64,000 nucleotides of DNA from Thermogemmatispora carboxidivorans (GCF_000702505.1 NZ_JNIM01000001.1:2914001-2978000); one strand, 5' to 3'; shown: positions 45,619 to 54,702, counted from the stretch's first letter. The notes: generated from the letters alone by a model not told the origin. Numbers and translations: made by a program.

Positions 45619-47355
45619 GAGGGGTCACCCAGACAGGACCTGGTGCTTCAGCAGCCGGCCAGCGCTGCGCTTGCTGCTCGATCGGTCGCACGGGGCACCG
45701 CGTTGGTCGGGTGCCAGTGCGAGGCTGCAGGCCACTGAGATGCTGGCTGGCGCTGCAGTGCAGGGGGGGCCAGCAGGGAGGGAGCCGGAGAGGAGAGTGG
45801 GTGCCCCATGAGGGGAGGGGAGCCAGGAGGAGACGGGACAGTCGAGTGGGGATCTGGCTCTCTCTCCAGCAGGCGTGGGCATCACGGGCATCAGCAGCTC
45901 CCCTCTCTCTGGACCAGGAGAGGAGCAGCGAGCAGCCATCGGGGGCGGTATGCTGGGGGCGGTGTCTGGCCGTCAAGTCAACGGTCACCCACGGACGGCG
46001 CCGTCGGCACGAGGCACGAGGAGTGGTCGCGGGACCAGCCGCTGTGCGGGCAGGGCAGGCGGCCCGCTCGCTGGCGTTGGGCGATCCCAGGCGCTGTCCC
46101 TGCCTCCCGTTGCTGCTGCTGCTGCTGAATGACGCGGAACGAGGCGAGGTCTGCTCCGACTGGAAGCCACCTCTGGAGGATCTGCCTGGTGAGGGGGAGG
46201 AGAGCAAGCGGTCCCAGTGTGGCTTGCTCCCTCTGGAGGAGCAGGGCCGGCTGGCTCCTGGCCCTGGGAGCCGTCCCTCCACGGAATGCCGCTGGGGGTC
46301 CCGACACCGGCTGCCCTGCCAGGCGCGGAGGGAGCGCGCCTGGTGACCACCAGGACCCGGAGCAGCGCTCCGCCCGCCAGCGGCTTTGGCTTTGCCCCGG
46401 GGCCGAAGAGACGCTCCGCTAGGCTGGTTGGCCCCGGGCCAGGTCCCCACGGCTCATGGTTCTCACTCCCTTCAGCGAGGCCGCTCCGAGTGGCAGGTCC
46501 CGTTGCGCTGTCAGAGCAGCGCAACGGATGTCCCTGCGTCCACTCACCTGCTCGGGCGGCGCGGTGGTGCTGCCTGCCCGAGCTTCCTTTCCTTCTCCGC
46601 CCAGGAGGCGGCCCGGGCAATCAGCCAGCCGCCTGCGGTCTCGGCCCATAGACGCTGCCCCTGCGCATCCGCCTCCAGCCGATCCTGTTCCAGCCCCGGC
46701 TGCCACCGTTGCCACAGCGCCCAGGCTTCCTGCAGCGGCTGCAGGAAGCTGCCGTTTCCTCCGGGACCTCTCATGGCTCCATCTCGACTGCCGACTCTCG
46801 CCCGGCACTTGCCCGGCTCCAACAGACCAGCCCACGCGGCTGCTCTGCCAGCCACCAGTAGAGCTAGCCTCTCCCCACTCGCTGCTCCTACAATAGGACC
46901 AGCCTGGGGTGTGGCTTGGCCTGACCTGCCAGTAGGGCAGCTCCGTGACGTCTTCCTGTCCCCCCACTAGCCGTTGGGGTCTAGCTCCAGAAACATATCC
47001 TCGTCCTTGGCTGCCCGCCCCAGCTCGATAGCCACACGGGGTGGAGCCACAACGTGCCAACGAGATCCGGGCAGCCCACTGCACGGCGGGCAGCAAGCAG
47101 TGGGGACATCCCATCATGCCCTGCCCCGTCGTCGAGGCGGCCAGGCATCTGGGCTGGGGCATCCTCAGGAGCGGTCATGGACCCGGCACACAGGCGGGTT
47201 CCGCTGACGGTCACCTGTGCAGCCGCCTGGTAGGCAGGAGCTGGCGGGAGGCCGTTGAGCGGAGCGCCACTGGCAGCCTGGACCGGACAGCCCTGTCCCC
47301 AGCTCCAGGCGGCTACCGCGCACGGCTGCCGCCGGATGCTACATCGTCCGCTTCC
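45619..47355. other. GC-rich region, possibly with relics of a third ATP-grasp/methyltransferase locus
   Basis: No intact gene in 1.7 kb. On the minus strand EDMFLELDPNG followed by a stop (about 46975-47010) recalls the C-terminal ATP-grasp motif of the two ligases here (EYVYLEQNPNG, EEVFLELNPAG). A frame at 46590-46770 with FLQPLQEAWALWQRW recalls the C-terminal LWRELQEAYGAWERA of the methyltransferase at 47356. Both are short and weak, so this is only a hint. Confidence 0.3.
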
Positions 47356-48630
47356 TTACCCTGATCGGGACTCGCTTCCCAGCAGGGGACCGTCGAGTAC
47401 CGGGCAGACCAGGCACCGGCTCGCCCCCGCTTGGGGGACCGCCAGCCAGCCCTGCCCCTCCTGCTCGTTCAGCTCCACTTCGTAGGCTTCCTGATCCGGT
47501 CGGCCTGCCCGCTCCCAGGCTCCATACGCCTCCTGCAGCTCCCGCCAGAGAGGGCGCGGCCCATGCACCTGCAGCCGCCAGTGCCCCTCGGCCTGCTGCT
47601 CAAACAGGGCCAGGGTAGCGCTCGCTCGCTCGACCAGACACACCCCTGGCTGGCCCGAGCCAGGCAGCCGATGGACGCGTACAAAAGCCGTGGGCAGCCA
47701 CCACTGGAGCCAGAATCGGAAGGCCGGCTCCTGCAGCACCTGGGGAAAGGGGTCATCCTGGACCACTGCCGTCTCTCGTACGGCCTGCTGGCGCAGCAAC
47801 AGATAGCGGCGCGTCAGCGGAGACGCCTGTGGTGTTGGCTGCAACGGCATGAAGTGCAACGGGGGGGGCAGAAACCGCCCACGCGCTCCTGGACCCCGCC
47901 GCGCTCGCTCCAGGACGAGCAAGCCCCCTGCCAGTTCTCCACGAACCTCGACGACCAGCCGGCCTGCTGGCGTGAGTTGCTCTACCCATCGGCGCGGGAT
48001 CCCAGGCACACTGGCGGTAGCGATGAGGCGCTCATAGGGGGCGGCTGGCGCATAGCCCTGCCAGCCATCCGCAGCGATCACCTGGACGCGCTCGCCGAAG
48101 CCTGCCGCTTGCAGGCGGACCCGCGCCTGGTGGGCCAGCTCCTCCTCCAGCTCGACCGTCCAGACCTGTCCTGTTGGCCCCACCAGTTCCGCCAGCACGG
48201 CGGCAGTGTAGCCGGTGCCTGTCCCGATCTCCAGTACGTGCTGGCCCGGCTGCACCTCCAGCGCCTCCAGCATGCGCGCCATGGCTGTCGGCGCACTAGA
48301 GGAACTGACTGGCAGGTCCCCCTGCAGTCTGATCACCAGAGGCACATCGCGATAGAGTGCCTCCAACCACGCTGCCCAGTGCTCCTGCGCCTGCGGGTCG
48401 GCTTCCCGGCGCTGCCAGCGTCCCGCGTGATCAGAGGAGGCCATCGGTTCATAATAGGCACTGATCCAGGTTTCGCGCGGCACCCGCAGGAAGGCTTCGC
48501 GGAGAGCCGGCGTATGCAGGCTGCCCTGGGCCACTAACGTAGCCACCAACCGTTCTCGCCACGGACGCGAACGGGAAGCCAGGTCCAGGGCAGAGTCAGG
48601 CACCGCGGGAACCGAGGAATCGAGCGTCAT
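47356..48630 (-). CDS. PIMT-like methyltransferase of a graspetide cluster
   Basis: 424 residues. Residues 20-230 follow protein-L-isoaspartate O-methyltransferases: the pre-motif PVSSSSAPTAMARMLEALEV, then motif I VLEIGTGTGYTAAVLAELVG, and VIAADGWQGYAPAAPYERLI. The C-terminal 190 residues are an extension found in PIMTs that pair with ATP-grasp peptide ligases. In fuscimiditide-type graspetides such an enzyme methylates one core Asp of the cyclised peptide, which then closes to an aspartimide; that chemistry is inferred here. The start overlaps the ATP-grasp stop (ATGA), so ligase and methyltransferase are made together. Its closest relative in the window is at 62580-63806. Confidence 0.88.
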   Translation of the reverse strand: MTLDSSVPAVPDSALDLASRSRPWRERLVATLVAQGSLHTPALREAFLRVPRETWISAYYEPMASSDHAGRWQRREADPQAQEHWAAWLEALYRDVPLVIRLQGDLPVSSSSAPTAMARMLEALEVQPGQHVLEIGTGTGYTAAVLAELVGPTGQVWTVELEEELAHQARVRLQAAGFGERVQVIAADGWQGYAPAAPYERLIATASVPGIPRRWVEQLTPAGRLVVEVRGELAGGLLVLERARRGPGARGRFLPPPLHFMPLQPTPQASPLTRRYLLLRQQAVRETAVVQDDPFPQVLQEPAFRFWLQWWLPTAFVRVHRLPGSGQPGVCLVERASATLALFEQQAEGHWRLQVHGPRPLWRELQEAYGAWERAGRPDQEAYEVELNEQEGQGWLAVPQAGASRCLVCPVLDGPLLGSESRSG

Positions 48631-49667
48631 AATGCTTCCTCCTCTGGATGGGCAAGCAGCCTGGCCATGGCTTCCGCCAGCGGGAGTCGGGCGCCCAGAC
48701 GCTCTTCCAGCCAGTACCATTGCCCGTTGGGATTCTGCTCCAGGTACACATATTCCCCCTCGGGAGTCAGCAGCAAATCCAGCGAAGAAAACTGTAATCC
48801 CAGCAACTGCGTCAACTTCAAGAGCTGTGTCTGTACCTGCTTGGGCAGGGAATGCAGTTCATAGCGGAGCTGGGAGTAGGCCCGGCGCCAATCGAGTACC
48901 GCTGGTTCTGTTGCGGGTGGATGGATTTCGACGGCAAAGAGCTGTCGGCCGATCACCACCACCCGCAGCGCACAAGCGGCTGGCAGGCGTTCCTGCAGCA
49001 AGTGAGGCATGACCTGGACGCCCCCCAGTGCCGCCAGATCCGACGCCTGGACCGCACTGGTATACAGATACGCTGCTGAGCCTTCAGGCCATTCCACCAC
49101 CCCCCGCGCCAGCGCCTTGCAAACCACTTGTCCTTCACATGCCTCGAAGAAGGTCTGCACAGCGGCAGGGTCAGTCGTCAGCAGCGTCCGGGGAACCCGG
49201 AGGCCAACCGCCTGCGCTGTGGCCAGTTGCAGGGGTTTATACTCGGCTCGCTCAATAGCTTCTGGAGGACTCACCCACAGCGCCGGAGGAGAGGCAGCCC
49301 ATCCGGTCTGGCTATACAGCAGGCCGAGCAGGCCCCGTCTCGTCTCACGCTCAATCACACGAGCAATCGGTGCAGGATAGGCCGCCGGAGCCTGGATCCG
49401 ACCAGGCCGTCGCCACCACAGGCTCCGAAGCTCGGCCAGGGCCAGCGGCTCTCCTTCCAGCCAGAGGGTGCCCTCCCAGCATGGGGATGAAGCAGGGGAA
49501 CGCGGTTCGTCTCGCTTCCCCAGCCAGGCCGTGAGCGCTAACTGGCCAGGCAGCGAGGAAAGGGCAGCCCGTACCACCTGCACCCCATGTCGGCGAAGGG
49601 CTACCTGAACCGGCTGTGCGTGCGCGTCAGTCGCTTCAGTCAAGATCAGGACCGTCGCCTTGCTCAC
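48627..49667 (-). CDS. ATP-grasp ligase of a graspetide (omega-ester/amide peptide) cluster
   Basis: 346 residues from a GTG (GGGGAGGA upstream). It resembles MvdD/TgmB-type peptide ligases (the SAV_5884-like group): an N-terminal preATP-grasp domain with LWWRRPGRI, the central QVVCKALARG strand with the ATP-binding Lys, and the Mg-binding end SSLDLLLTPEGEYVYLEQNP with NGQWYWLEE. The predicted reaction is ATP-driven joining of core Asp/Glu side chains to Thr/Ser hydroxyls or Lys amines of the precursor encoded just upstream. The GTGA overlap with the precursor gene and the ATGA overlap with the methyltransferase gene make one translation unit. Confidence 0.9.
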   Translation of the reverse strand: MSKATVLILTEATDAHAQPVQVALRRHGVQVVRAALSSLPGQLALTAWLGKRDEPRSPASSPCWEGTLWLEGEPLALAELRSLWWRRPGRIQAPAAYPAPIARVIERETRRGLLGLLYSQTGWAASPPALWVSPPEAIERAEYKPLQLATAQAVGLRVPRTLLTTDPAAVQTFFEACEGQVVCKALARGVVEWPEGSAAYLYTSAVQASDLAALGGVQVMPHLLQERLPAACALRVVVIGRQLFAVEIHPPATEPAVLDWRRAYSQLRYELHSLPKQVQTQLLKLTQLLGLQFSSLDLLLTPEGEYVYLEQNPNGQWYWLEERLGARLPLAEAMARLLAHPEEEAL

Positions 49668-49918
49668 TGGTCCTCCCCTGGGTCAGAATCGGTCAACAGC
49701 CCCGTCTGCGGTGGAATCTGGGTCTCCTCATCTTCGTCATCAGCATAATCCTCGACGACCTGGTTATCGTGCCCCGTTTCATAGGGGCTCTCGAAAAGAG
49801 TCCCTCCGCCTGGGGCTTCCGCTCGACAGGCAGGCCGCACGAGAAAGCGTAACAGAAACGGCATGGACAGCTCAGGGGGCCAGTCTTGGACAGAGACAGT
49901 GGGACCTTCGGCCACCAT
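49664..49918 (-). CDS. Graspetide precursor peptide (leader PFLLR motif, acidic core)
   Basis: 84 residues from the ATG at 49918, with AGAGGAGG six bases upstream; longer frame starts have no site. Residues 19-25 (MPFLLRF) fit the PFxLR leader motif of TgmA-like ATP-grasp targets, the element ligases recognise. The region LFESPYETGHDNQVV (41-55) corresponds to the family's Y-D-P-x-x-Q part. The C-terminal half is very acidic (EDYADDEDEETQ, 56-67) with Thr/Ser at 66, 72, 76 and 78, giving many possible ester donors and acceptors. Asp51-Asn52 is one candidate aspartimide site. Which residues are joined cannot be read from the sequence. Confidence 0.85.
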   Translation of the reverse strand: MVAEGPTVSVQDWPPELSMPFLLRFLVRPACRAEAPGGGTLFESPYETGHDNQVVEDYADDEDEETQIPPQTGLLTDSDPGEDQ

Positions 49919-50067
49919 GCTTCGCCTCCTCTGGGGTGACACGGGCCAAGCGACCATGTGCCCGTTCGCCGGCACAGCGCTTCCGGAGACATCGCGCTGC
50001 GACACCTGGCGAGACAAGCACAGGACTCTGAACGTGGCTACAGCTGACGGAAGATCATATCATAAGG

Positions 50068-50096
50068 AATCTACCCAGGAAAGTGCAGCATGTCAA
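50068..50096 (-). promoter_or_regulatory. Promoter of the graspetide operon
   Basis: On the minus strand TTGACA (50096-50091), 17 bases, then TAGATT (50073-50068). The precursor start at 49918 is about 140 bases downstream of the expected transcription start. Confidence 0.65.
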
Positions 50097-50165
50097 GAGC
50101 GGGAAAGTTGGCCCAGCCCCTTGGGAGCCTGGCCCAGGTCGGCCTTCCCCAGTGAGCGGCTCCTT

Positions 50166-50202
50166 GACAGCCGCAAGCCCCAAGAATTCCCTTGCGGCTG
50201 TC
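50166..50202. repeat. Perfect 12-base inverted repeat
   Basis: GACAGCCGCAAG (50166-50177) and its exact complement (50191-50202) flank a 13-base loop. It lies upstream of the graspetide promoter, in the 990-base gap between divergent operons (49919-50905). It could be a hairpin or a dimeric operator. Apart from this and the two promoters I see no gene in that gap. Confidence 0.65.
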
Positions 50203-50794
50203 CACTGCAGGCGACGAATCGTCTGCTCATTTGCTCATGAGCTGAGCATGACGCCTGTCTTCCCGTGCTCTCACGCGAAGCCATGAAGTGAGGACACGCC
50301 CCCCATGATGGTTGGTTCCTGCTCTTCCTCCATCACGTGCTCACCGCAGCGCTGGATCTGCTCGGCCTGACGGTTGCTCCGCCTCCACCCAGAGAGGCCT
50401 GCGGCCCTGCTGATGCTCACCGCGATGGACTGCGCGGAAGTTGTTCTTCCGCTCTGCTTTGGGAGGGAGACCCACTTCCAGGGAATCAAGGCGGATACCC
50501 CAGGGAACGTGAGCAGAAGTTATACAAGAAGTTTTTTTACAGGAAGATAGGTTTTCCTCTCTCTTCAATCTTCCTTTGCAGGAAAGGAAGAACGATCTAT
50601 GCTGGAAGCAGCAGGAGGGAAGTGGAGGGCACGATCGAGTCGTCACTCAGGGGTTCAGCGATCGATTCCTCAGCAAGATCGAGAGAAGGCGCTGGCCACC
50701 GCCAGAACCCGGCGCTGGTTGCGACGCCACGGACTCGATCCGGATCAACTCTTTACCGAATGAAGGGTTGTCGATTGAGACCTCCTTCTTCTGC

Positions 50795-50823
50795 TTGCTT
50801 TTCGGGTCCGGTTTCTGTATACT
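50795..50823 (+). promoter_or_regulatory. Promoter of the first BTAD activator gene
   Basis: TTGCTT (50795-50800), 17 bases, TATACT (50818-50823), followed by CCTGGAG. The second BTAD gene has the same arrangement (54652-54680), so the pair is probably co-regulated or self-regulated. Confidence 0.6.
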
Positions 50824-50905
50824 CCTGGAGTGAGGAAAACGACAGATCGGCACTCATTCTCTCAGAGTAGGCGGAACAAGCAGACAGTGTGCAGAGAGAG
50901 GGGAT

Positions 50906-52936
50906 ATGATGGCAGGCGATGCATGGGATGTGGCGGCCAGTCCGCTCTTCCGTGTCTGGCTCTGTGGCCCATTGGTCATCGAACGTCGGCATGGCACAGG
51001 CTACCAGGTGCTGCCAGCCACGATCTGGGGTGGAAGTGGCTACCCCAGACGGCTCCTCAAAGGGTTGCTCTGCAGCCCCGGACGACAAGCACGCCGTGAG
51101 GTCCTGCTTGATCGTCTCTGGCCCGAGGTGGAACCTGAGCAGGCAGCCTCTTACTTGAATCTGGCCGCAACTCGGCTGCGCAAAGTTCTAGAGCCTGGTG
51201 GAGGCCTTCCCTCACTGCTGGAGAGCCAACCTGACGGGCAGGGATACCGGCTGCCAGGTCAGGAACAGCTCTGGGTAGACGCGGAGGCGGCACTCTGGCT
51301 GCTTCAGCAGGCAGAACGGCAGCCACAGTTGCCTGAGACGCTGATCCCTTTGTTAGAGGAGGCCGTGGGCTACTGGCAGCGGGGTCCGTTTCTAGAGGGA
51401 GAGGAAGGAAACTGGGTCTGGGCGAAACGAGCAATTCACGAAAGGGCAGTCTACCGAGCAAAGCTGTGGTTAGCAGCTCTCTATGAGCAACAGGGGCTTC
51501 TCAGTGCAGCAGAGCAGCTGCTCACTGGGGTATTGGAAGAAGATCCCACTGATGAGGATGTCCTGGGGCTTCTGCTGAGGCTTCTGGGAAGACAGGGAAT
51601 GCGGCATCGGGCCCGGCGGCTTTATGAACAGTTCCAGCAGACACTCTTGCAAGAAGAAGGAAGACAGCCAGGGATACGAGTCCAACACGTTCTGAAACAA
51701 GTCCTTGACGAAGGATCATCGTTATCCTTGTGCGCGTTCTTTGCTCCAGCAGACTCTCACGAGGTCTCTTCGAAGACGAAAAGAATCATGTCCCAACAAT
51801 CCGGGGAGGATCACTGCTCAACGATGAATGCTTTGCGCCGGCACTTGCTTGAGACCAGCTGGAAGGCCATCGAATCGTGGTCAATTTCCTCCCTGGTAGG
51901 ACCTTTCAAGGGAGACAACAGCCTTGATCCATTGATCCCACTGCTCTTGAAGAGCACGCCGGCTGATCAGACCATGCTCCAGTACTGGGAGGGTCGGGTA
52001 GAGCACCTCTGGTGTCATCGACATGGGGGCATCCTTTCCGCCTCCGATCTCCTTCGTCCGGCTTGTCGAGATGCTCGCCTCCTCACGGCCATGCTCGGTG
52101 CTTCGCTTCTCCCTCCTGAACGGCAGCGGGTCTGCCGTTTGCTGAGCCAAACGCTGCAGCTGTTGGGAGAAATTTGGCTGGATCTCGGACGCTACGCGCA
52201 AGGTCGTGCGACGCATTATGTCGCTCTTACAGCCGCTGAAGAGGGAAATGATCCCCTGCTCATTGCCATCTGTTGGGGCAGGATCAGCCTGGCAAGCCTG
52301 TATCTGGAAGCCTATCATGAGGCTTGCTCAGCCATTGAGTATGCCCGGGCTCTGGCCAAACGTCTTTCCTCGCCTTCACTCCAGGGATGGCTCGCTGCCA
52401 TTGCTGCAGAAATTCACGCCCATTATGGCCAAGTGCATGAGTGCCTGCAGGCACTTGAGGAAGCACGAGCTTGCGAAGGCCCTGAAGGCGACCCGCGTGA
52501 AGCGTATCTGGTGCATTTTGACAAGGCGCTGTGCGCTGGCTATCAGGGCGCCTGTTTTCGTGTGCTAGCTCAGCCCCCTCACCAAGCTGGGCATCAGGTT
52601 CTCTCACAGGCCCAAGCCGCTCTCCAGGGCGCTCTTCAGTCCCTTGATCCAGCTTTCCTGCAACGCAAACCCACCTTCCTGACGGATCTGGCGATCGTCA
52701 CCCTTCCTCTTGACCTCGAGGAAGCCTGCCTCTTGGCAAAAGAAGCGGCCCTCCTTGCAGAGCACTTCCGCTTGCGGAAAGTCCTCCAACGCCTGTCTGC
52801 TCTCCGTCAACCTCTGCTCGCTTTGCTTCCTCACTCCACCGTCAAGGATCTGCTTGCTCTACTCGCCTGGGTAGAAGCCGAAGAGCTTTCTTCGGGGGAG
52901 CGTTCTTCCTCCGCTCCAAACTACCACAGTCCCTGA
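50906..52936 (+). CDS. BTAD-type transcriptional activator, copy 1
   Basis: 676 residues from tandem ATGs after GAGAGGGGAT. The N-terminal 110 residues form an OmpR-like winged helix (FRVWLCGPLVIERRHG opening, then SYLNLAATRLRKVLEPGGG and GQGYRLPGQEQLWVDAEAAL). Residues 110-280 form the bacterial transcriptional activation domain (TPR-like helices, LLEEAVGYWQRGPFLEGEEG). The remaining 400 residues are helical and probably sense something. It resembles the protein at 54703 over its first 250 residues, but the C-terminal halves diverge. Location beside the graspetide operon and peptide cassettes suggests cluster control. Its 3' end overlaps the convergent SDR gene by 16 bases. Confidence 0.88.
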   Translation: MMAGDAWDVAASPLFRVWLCGPLVIERRHGTGYQVLPATIWGGSGYPRRLLKGLLCSPGRQARREVLLDRLWPEVEPEQAASYLNLAATRLRKVLEPGGGLPSLLESQPDGQGYRLPGQEQLWVDAEAALWLLQQAERQPQLPETLIPLLEEAVGYWQRGPFLEGEEGNWVWAKRAIHERAVYRAKLWLAALYEQQGLLSAAEQLLTGVLEEDPTDEDVLGLLLRLLGRQGMRHRARRLYEQFQQTLLQEEGRQPGIRVQHVLKQVLDEGSSLSLCAFFAPADSHEVSSKTKRIMSQQSGEDHCSTMNALRRHLLETSWKAIESWSISSLVGPFKGDNSLDPLIPLLLKSTPADQTMLQYWEGRVEHLWCHRHGGILSASDLLRPACRDARLLTAMLGASLLPPERQRVCRLLSQTLQLLGEIWLDLGRYAQGRATHYVALTAAEEGNDPLLIAICWGRISLASLYLEAYHEACSAIEYARALAKRLSSPSLQGWLAAIAAEIHAHYGQVHECLQALEEARACEGPEGDPREAYLVHFDKALCAGYQGACFRVLAQPPHQAGHQVLSQAQAALQGALQSLDPAFLQRKPTFLTDLAIVTLPLDLEEACLLAKEAALLAEHFRLRKVLQRLSALRQPLLALLPHSTVKDLLALLAWVEAEELSSGERSSSAPNYHSP

Positions 52937-53718
52937 ATAAACCCCCCATCGACTTGAATAGCAGCTCCCGTGATATATCCCGCCTGTTGCGATGCCAGAA
53001 AGGCCACGAGAGCCCCCACCTCCTCGGGGCGTCCTAACCGCCCAAGTGGCACCTCTCGAGCAAGCTCCTGGAAGGCTTCTTCTTCAGTGCATCCCCGGGC
53101 CAGTGCTCGTTGCACCTGTTGTCCCTGACGGAGCCGCTCGGTTGCTATCCGCCCTGGGCAGACGCTGTTGACTGTGATGCCTGCTGAAGCCAACTCCCGT
53201 GAGAGCGTTTTCGCCAGGCCCACCACTCCCGGGCGGAGCGCATTGGAGAGCACCAGACCCGCGATGGGTTGCTTTGCCGCTGAGCTCGTGAGGAAAATGA
53301 TGCGTCCTTCGCCCGGGTGCTGTCGCAAGAATGGGAGCGCTGCCCGCACGAGTCGAACGGCACTGAGCAGCACCAGGTCATAGGCGTCTTGCCAGTGAGT
53401 ATCTGAGCAGTCTTCAAAGCCTCCCCCTGGGGGGCCTCCTGTATTATGGACCAGAATCTCTAGTCCTCCCAGCACCGCAACCGTCTGCTGGACGAGGGCC
53501 TCAATTTGTCCGGCCACACGCAGATCTGCCGGAATGGCTATTACCTGGCTTCCCGTCGCTTCACGTAGCGAGGCAGCACACTGCTCTAGCGTCTCGTGCC
53601 GACGGGCAGCAACCACCACCTGTGCTCCTTCTGCTGCCAATGTCGCTGCACAGGCTCGGCCCAGCCCACGGCTGGCAGCAGTGACCAGCACCCGTTTGCC
53701 GCGTAGTCCCAGGTCCAT
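52921..53718 (-). CDS. SDR-family protein lacking the catalytic Tyr-Lys pair
   Basis: 265 residues. The NAD(P) site is VLVTAASRGLGRACAATLAA, and VHNTGGPPGGGF replaces the usual NNAG. The Ser region IIFLTSSAAKQP is present, but the position of the YxxxK motif reads SNALRPGV, so both catalytic Tyr and Lys are replaced. The C-terminus has ITGAAIQVDGGF. Similar divergent SDRs occur in secondary-metabolite clusters and may use other chemistry or only bind cofactor. A second, canonical SDR lies at 56738. Confidence 0.88.
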   Translation of the reverse strand: MDLGLRGKRVLVTAASRGLGRACAATLAAEGAQVVVAARRHETLEQCAASLREATGSQVIAIPADLRVAGQIEALVQQTVAVLGGLEILVHNTGGPPGGGFEDCSDTHWQDAYDLVLLSAVRLVRAALPFLRQHPGEGRIIFLTSSAAKQPIAGLVLSNALRPGVVGLAKTLSRELASAGITVNSVCPGRIATERLRQGQQVQRALARGCTEEEAFQELAREVPLGRLGRPEEVGALVAFLASQQAGYITGAAIQVDGGFIQGLW

Positions 53719-54286
53719 CGGTTCTCCTGCTCCTCCTGCATAGGACTGGCTCTTTCAGCCAGTATAGCCAGGTATGAACCAATGCGCAAGGGACTCTCTC
53801 CATCTCCACGGCTGATTGCCTTCTGACCTGGCTCTTTCGAGCAGCTCAAGATAAACCCAGCCATTATTGGCCCCTTTGCCTCCTCTTCGTGAAGATTTCA
53901 TTCTCCTTTGACCGCCGTCAGCTATACTCCGCTGAGAAGCGCTCGCAAGAAAGGAGCTTGATGATGGCAACAGCCAGGTAACCATGAGGATCGGTTTTGA
54001 GCTGACTCAAAGAGACGACGCGCTGCCAGGCCCATTCCTGTCTGGACCTGCTGCCAGCCTGCACAAGTTCTGGATCTGCAATTTCTCAACCGCACCTCAT
54101 ATTTCATGGTCGTGCCCGGCTGTCACAGCACATGGTGCTGCTCTGCGAGAGTACTTCTGGCACAGAGAAAGAAGCCAGAGGCTCCGAGGAGCAGCAGAAC
54201 GGTGAAGCAGCGCTTGCTCTGAGGGGAGAGAGGCGGGACCAGCTCACTCAGATGGTGATGATCCGAACACAGGAGGAACGATCGAG
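53719..54286. other. Gap with a relic of the small-peptide leader
   Basis: No intact gene. At 53951-53981 an AAAGGAG site is followed by ATGATGGCAACAGCCAGG and an immediate stop (MMATAR). This matches AAAGGAGGATCATGATGGCA, the internal site and MMATA start within the peptide gene at 58792. A TATACT box lies at 53923-53928. This looks like a third, truncated copy of the peptide cassette. Confidence 0.4.
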
Positions 54287-54508
54287 ATGGCGACAGCTTT
54301 CCAAGCACTGACTGACGTGCAGACGCTGACCCCGTCTTCCTGCTCCCGCTGCCGCCGGCGGCAGGCCCAGCGAGCAGCGCCTCCCCCTCGTGTGCAGGCG
54401 CTGGCGCATCCCCTTGCCGCTGACGCTCATCCTGGAGATGACCAGCTTACCTCTGCTCATCCTGACGAGGAGATGTATAGAGATCCTGAATCTGGAAAGG
54501 AGCGCTAA
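54287..54508 (+). CDS. Small Cys-pair peptide, copy 1
   Basis: 73 residues from an ATG ten bases after AGGAGG. Residues 8-28 (TDVQTLTPSSCSRCRRRQAQ) are nearly identical to the peptide at 58575-58790, at DNA level too, while the rest diverges. The conserved part has a CxxC pair in a basic context (CSRCRRRQ), and the tail is acidic. It could be a metal-binding mini-protein, a secreted signal or a RiPP-type precursor; nothing decides among these. The stop is followed after one base by the Arg-rich peptide, exactly as in copy 2. Confidence 0.65.
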   Translation: MATAFQALTDVQTLTPSSCSRCRRRQAQRAAPPPRVQALAHPLAADAHPGDDQLTSAHPDEEMYRDPESGKER

Positions 54509-54509
54509 C

Positions 54510-54640
54510 ATGGGGTTCTGGCATCATCTCTTCCGCAAGCGCCGCCGCGCACAGGCCCGCGCCGCCTCGTCTCCCGTCCCCGCCGGGACCACAGCGGCAC
54601 CGGCATCGGAGCGTTCGAGAAAGGAGCACCTGGCTTTGCC
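54510..54640 (+). pseudogene. Arg-rich peptide, copy 1 (truncated or overrun by BTAD gene)
   Basis: It starts with an ATG after GGAAAGGAG. The first 33 codons match the peptide at 58792: F-hydrophobic start, then RRAQARAASSPVPA and TTAA. After residue 36 the similarity ends, and the frame runs on into the second BTAD gene (to 54986), which cannot be its natural end. I take the true gene to be interrupted here, perhaps by arrival of the BTAD promoter at 54652. Confidence 0.5.
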
Positions 54641-54651
54641 TCCCTCCCTTC

Positions 54652-54680
54652 TTGCCTTTCATACGCGGTTGCTGTATACT
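54652..54680 (+). promoter_or_regulatory. Promoter of the second BTAD activator gene
   Basis: TTGCCT (54652-54657), 17 bases, TATACT (54675-54680), then TCTGAG. It is the same pattern as at 50795-50823. Confidence 0.6.
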
Positions 54681-54702
54681 TCTGAGCCAGAAGAGGTAGC
54701 TC

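Noticed and set aside
46217..47162. Several 90-250 codon frames after the CRISPR array
   Set aside because: Very GC-rich DNA is open in many frames at once; Arg/Gly/Pro-rich translations lack motifs. Only two faint ligase/methyltransferase-like snippets were kept, as a low-confidence note.
43686..47355. cas genes next to the CRISPR array
   Set aside because: Looked for Cas1, Cas2, Cas3, Cas6 and Cas10-like motifs on both strands around the array; none seen.
53900..53928. A third copy of the BTAD promoter
   Set aside because: There is a TATACT, but no -35 box lies 17 bases upstream (TTTGAC is only 10 bases away).
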